A stretch of 33,446 bases of DNA, from contig DDYK01000050.1 in assembly GCA_002347935.1 (NCBI GenBank), positions 1 through 33,446 on the forward strand, written 5' to 3'. Below are positions 30,926 to 33,446 of this stretch, in pieces. The stretch comes from Actinobacteria bacterium UBA2236. GTDB lineage: Bacteria; Actinomycetota; Actinomycetes; Nanopelagicales; Nanopelagicaceae. The position numbers and the translations under genes are program-made. Each line of letters starts with the position of its first letter. Position 1 is the stretch's first letter. The notes under the pieces are model-generated. The model ran no database searches. It saw nothing but the letters and a program-made list of their open reading frames with translations, and was not told the origin of the DNA.

Positions 30926-32018
30926 GTTAGAAATGCCCACAGTAATAACTGCAATTGCATCATCTGAAACTGAAGGATTCATTGCAGGAACTCTATTTGC
31001 ACAGGGCTGGAGTGTTGTCTTTCGCGCAATTGATTGGGAGTCACTTGAGCGATACATACATGCAAATCAAGAAGCCGCCCAGGGAGCACTTCTTTTGTTT
31101 GCTTCTGATCTGCCGGGTATTTCAAAAGCTAAGATTGATTTAATTGGGGCAAAGATCCGTCAGACAATTGGGTTTTCAATAGGTCAGCAACAAAGCAGTG
31201 ATTTCATGGAACTCCACGAAGTGCCCAAATCGGCAACAGATCTAGTGAGCCTAGTTAGAGGTTTTGTACGTGCGCCAATGGTGCGGGGAGTTAACACGCC
31301 ACAACGTACGGCACGAAAAGCCTGTGTCATCGCAGTTGGATCAGCCGGCAGTTATACAGGCTGCACAACCCTGGCCATAAATTTAGCTATGGAGTTGAGT
31401 CTTCTTGAAAAATCAACACTGTTAATTGAAGGTAACTATCGAGCCCCTTCGATTGCTGCATATTTAGCAATGCGCAATATTAATAGCGATGCACCGTGGA
31501 AAACTATTGCTCCTGACTTTTCCCTCACTGAGATTGATCAAGAACATGCCGGCACTATTGATGAGTTTATGGATCGGGCTGCAGCGGAGTTTGACTACAT
31601 CATCATTGATCTAGGTTCAATATCAGGATTATCAAATCGCCTGACCGATCGTAGATGGACTTCTACAATGACAACCTGGTGTTGTGATCAAGCAGATGAG
31701 TTAATGATTATTTCCAGGGCCGATCAATTAGGAGCGCATCGATTGGCTCAAGTCATAGAGCTGCTACAGAGCACCTCTGTTCGGGCCAAGTTGAGTTTTG
31801 TCATGAACATGAAATCTCCTGGCAAGCGAGGTGAGAGCGAGGATGCAAAGTTCTTGAGCACTACAACGGCTCTCAAGCCGATAAGAATCAGGAGTATCGC
31901 TAAGGACTCTCGTGCAATTATGGCCGCCGAAGATGAGCATGCGACCTTGGTAGAGATAAATGAGCGCTCAAATCTACGGAAATCGATAGCTGAATTGGCC
32001 CGTGAATTAAAAAGTTAA
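30918..32018 (+). CDS. MinD/CpaE-like ATPase homologue with degenerate P-loop
   Basis: This is a 366-residue protein. Residues 1-130 form an N-terminal receiver-like or undefined domain. From 135 onward a ParA/MinD-type fold begins with VIAVGSAGSYTGCTTLAINLA. The P-loop (residues 141-151) has cysteine in place of the catalytic lysine, and the GG that precedes it in active MinD proteins is lost. A Walker B-like FDYIIIDLGS and the later LMIISRADQLGAHRLAQVI follow. Nucleotide binding is therefore doubtful. Related actinobacterial proteins carry 'GAPGRTT' at this place, also without lysine, so the change may be a subfamily trait. It overlaps the SAF gene and is followed after 19 bases by the DUF6912-type gene. 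A partner role at the membrane with the SAF protein is inferred. Confidence 0.72.
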   Translation: MSELEMPTVITAIASSETEGFIAGTLFAQGWSVVFRAIDWESLERYIHANQEAAQGALLLFASDLPGISKAKIDLIGAKIRQTIGFSIGQQQSSDFMELHEVPKSATDLVSLVRGFVRAPMVRGVNTPQRTARKACVIAVGSAGSYTGCTTLAINLAMELSLLEKSTLLIEGNYRAPSIAAYLAMRNINSDAPWKTIAPDFSLTEIDQEHAGTIDEFMDRAAAEFDYIIIDLGSISGLSNRLTDRRWTSTMTTWCCDQADELMIISRADQLGAHRLAQVIELLQSTSVRAKLSFVMNMKSPGKRGESEDAKFLSTTTALKPIRIRSIAKDSRAIMAAEDEHATLVEINERSNLRKSIAELARELKS

Positions 32019-32037
32019 GATCTATTACTATTGTCTA

Positions 32038-32424
32038 GTGCGTGCATATCTACCAATTAGTCATAAGGATCTTGAGGGCTTTGTACTGAGCAAAAGCCTT
32101 GAGGTCGATGAACTCTATGCACCGACCATTCACTTTGAAGTTGAAAACCCAGATTGCGATGAAGAAGAGCTTGAGTATTTGCTCTCAGTTGCTGCAGGTG
32201 AAGAGGCTTTAGAGCTTCGACTTTCTGAAAAAGCACCAGGAATTGTCATAGCCCTTGAAGTTGAAAAGGAACAGATCGGCGAGCACTACGCCCAATCAAT
32301 CACCTTAGTTTCTCCATTGCTATGGGATCAAGTTCAATGTGCATTACTTGCTTTTCAAGGTGATGACGAATTGATCTGGTTTGCTACCCAGGAAATCGAT
32401 CTGCACCTGGTGGAGTGGAAGTAA
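32038..32424 (+). CDS. DUF6912-type protein
   Basis: This is a 128-residue acidic protein from a GTG start. It opens MRAYLPISHKDLEGFVLS and contains DCDEEELEYLLSVAAGEEALELRL, with later strands RLSEKAPGIVIALEV and SITLVSPLLWDQVQCALLAF. This is the pattern I associate with the small actinobacterial DUF6912 proteins (opening MRVYLP and EEELEY core). No catalytic motif is visible. It lies two bases before the PdtaS-like kinase gene, so the two are probably co-translated, and the SAF/ATPase genes upstream may share the transcript. The function is unknown. Recognition is by pattern only. Confidence 0.65.
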   Translation: MRAYLPISHKDLEGFVLSKSLEVDELYAPTIHFEVENPDCDEEELEYLLSVAAGEEALELRLSEKAPGIVIALEVEKEQIGEHYAQSITLVSPLLWDQVQCALLAFQGDDELIWFATQEIDLHLVEWK

Positions 32425-32426
32425 GA

Positions 32427-33446
32427 ATGTTTCAGTTAGATAACTTGCTTGGTGGCCGCACCACAGTAACTATTCATCAGTCCCATCGCTTAAGAGAACT
32501 AGTGGCGGACTGGCAGCTTTTATCTGATCTTTCTTTTGCAGATTTGATTTTGTGGGTTCCAATCCGTAAAGACATCAAGTTATGGCCAACTGGTCACATC
32601 GCAGTTGCTCATATTCGTCCGACAACATCTTCAACTGTGTTTAGCAACGATGTTATTGGGGATGAAGTGTTGTGGGGTGAGCGTCCAAACATTGATGAAG
32701 CACTTTCAACTGGTGACATCATCCGAAATACCGAACCTGAACACGTGGGAGAGATTTTGGTGAAGGAAGAGACTATTCCTGTGTTCTTTCAAGGTCAGGT
32801 GATTGCCGTGATTTCTCGCCACCGCAATGCTGAACACATGCGCTCTCCTGGAAAATTAGAATTAAATTACCGAGAAATTGCTAACCATTTGTATCAAATG
32901 GTGGCTGAAGGAAACTTCCCGTATCAATCTGCTGGCTCTTTATTTGAACCGGTTCCTCGCGTGGGAGATGGTTTGATCCGACTAGATGTTAATGGAGCTA
33001 TTTCATTTGCTAGTCCTAATGCAAAGTCCGCGTTTTCTCGCATGGGGTGGAACGGTGAATTGGAAGGCCGCAATCTTGGAGAAATTGCAGAGCAAGTTGT
33101 CACTGCTTCTCCAAATGCACATGAGGAAGGTGTTCGTACTCGTTTAAATGGGAAGACGTTGCGTCGGGTAGAAATTGATAATCAAGGCGCAACAATCGAT
33201 CTTTTAGTCTTACCGATGATTCAAGGATTAGATCGAATTGGTTCAATTGTTCTTTTGCAAAATGTGACAGAACTTCGTCGACGAGATCGTGAACTAGTAA
33301 CAAAAGATGCAACCATTCGGGAAATTCACCACCGTGTAAAAAACAATCTACAGACCGTCTCTGCCCTCCTTCGATTACAGTCCCGCCGTATTGATGACCC
33401 AGCAGCAGCTGCGGCATTAGATGAAGCGGTTCGACGTATTGCCTCG
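32427..33446 (+). CDS. pdtaS: Sensor histidine kinase PdtaS (5' part, continues past the window)
   Basis: The first 340 residues of an HisKA_2/HWE-type cytosolic kinase are visible, and the frame stays open to the window end. An N-terminal GAF-like domain (about 1-150) is followed by a PAS-like domain (GDGLIRLDVNGAISFASPNAKSAF, to about 285). The dimerisation motif EIHHRVKNNLQ then begins (H301/H302) and continues TVSALLRLQSRR, nearly as in M. tuberculosis PdtaS (Rv3220c). The ATPase domain lies beyond the window. PdtaS signals to the antiterminator PdtaR, not seen here. It has been reported to respond to nitric oxide/copper and cyclic nucleotides in mycobacteria. The ATG lies two bases after the DUF6912-type stop, with AAG upstream. 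Confidence 0.9.
   Translation, partial: MFQLDNLLGGRTTVTIHQSHRLRELVADWQLLSDLSFADLILWVPIRKDIKLWPTGHIAVAHIRPTTSSTVFSNDVIGDEVLWGERPNIDEALSTGDIIRNTEPEHVGEILVKEETIPVFFQGQVIAVISRHRNAEHMRSPGKLELNYREIANHLYQMVAEGNFPYQSAGSLFEPVPRVGDGLIRLDVNGAISFASPNAKSAFSRMGWNGELEGRNLGEIAEQVVTASPNAHEEGVRTRLNGKTLRRVEIDNQGATIDLLVLPMIQGLDRIGSIVLLQNVTELRRRDRELVTKDATIREIHHRVKNNLQTVSALLRLQSRRIDDPAAAAALDEAVRRIAS

Noticed and set aside
1..33446. Defence islands, CRISPR arrays, insertion sequences, prophage or integrated elements
   Set aside because: No repeated spacers, transposase, integrase or phage-like genes were seen; nearly every gene is a core actinobacterial family in a known neighbourhood.

Overview
The window reads as a densely packed chromosomal segment of a low-GC, probably streamlined actinobacterium. 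The actinobacterial markers are WhiB, mycothiol deacetylase MshB, MtrA/MtrB, a PdtaS-type kinase, DUF3117, DUF3107, DUF3499, DUF5719, an Rv3235-family protein and a DUF6912-type protein. Moderate GC, near-absent intergenic DNA and many 1-4 base start/stop overlaps fit a freshwater acI/Nanopelagicales-like lineage. That placement is inference from gene content and style, not from a marker-gene search. I see no rRNA, tRNA, CRISPR array, insertion sequence or phage gene.

Region 1 (1-5902) resembles the mycobacterial Rv1211-Rv1232c neighbourhood: a stand-alone sigma region-4-like protein, DUF3117, leucyl aminopeptidase, an O-methyltransferase, TatB and Mrp on the plus strand. A DUF1003 membrane protein and an MgtE-N/CBS protein without a membrane domain face them on the minus strand. 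Region 2 (5948-9812) is a five-gene, largely overlapping operon: EamA transporter, PHP phosphoesterase, MarC-type membrane protein, MpaB/DUF2236 protein and a ParA-like ATPase with an altered P-loop. DUF3107 and a TetR regulator (an Rv3208A/Rv3208-like pair) follow on the minus strand.

Region 3 (10816-15882) holds mshB plus a small membrane protein, a minus-strand cysteinyl-tRNA synthetase, a 7Fe ferredoxin, dapC (apparently starting at ATA) and a sugar nucleotidyltransferase. Region 4 (15960-29674) matches the whiB2-to-secA1 block of Actinobacteria: whiB with a strong promoter and a terminator-like leader, a 1025-residue membrane glycosyltransferase, DUF5719, DUF3499, phosphomannomutase, S-adenosylhomocysteinase, mtrA, mtrB, comF and secA. 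lpqB is missing from its usual place after mtrB, and hpf from its usual place before secA. The adenosylhomocysteinase is of the short archaeal/Thermotoga-like type.

Region 5 (29676-33446) has an Rv3235-family gene divergent from a SAF/CpaB-like protein, a MinD/CpaE-like ATPase with a degenerate P-loop, a DUF6912-type protein and the 5' part of a PdtaS histidine kinase that runs off the window.

Together the genes cover envelope building and export (sugar-nucleotide supply, glycosyltransferase, Tat, Sec, MtrAB), redox and sulfur metabolism (MshB, CysS, ferredoxin, Mrp, SahH, WhiB) and lysine/peptidoglycan precursors (DapC). The least understood parts are the SAF + MinD-like module, the MpaB + ParA-like pair and the whiB leader RNA.
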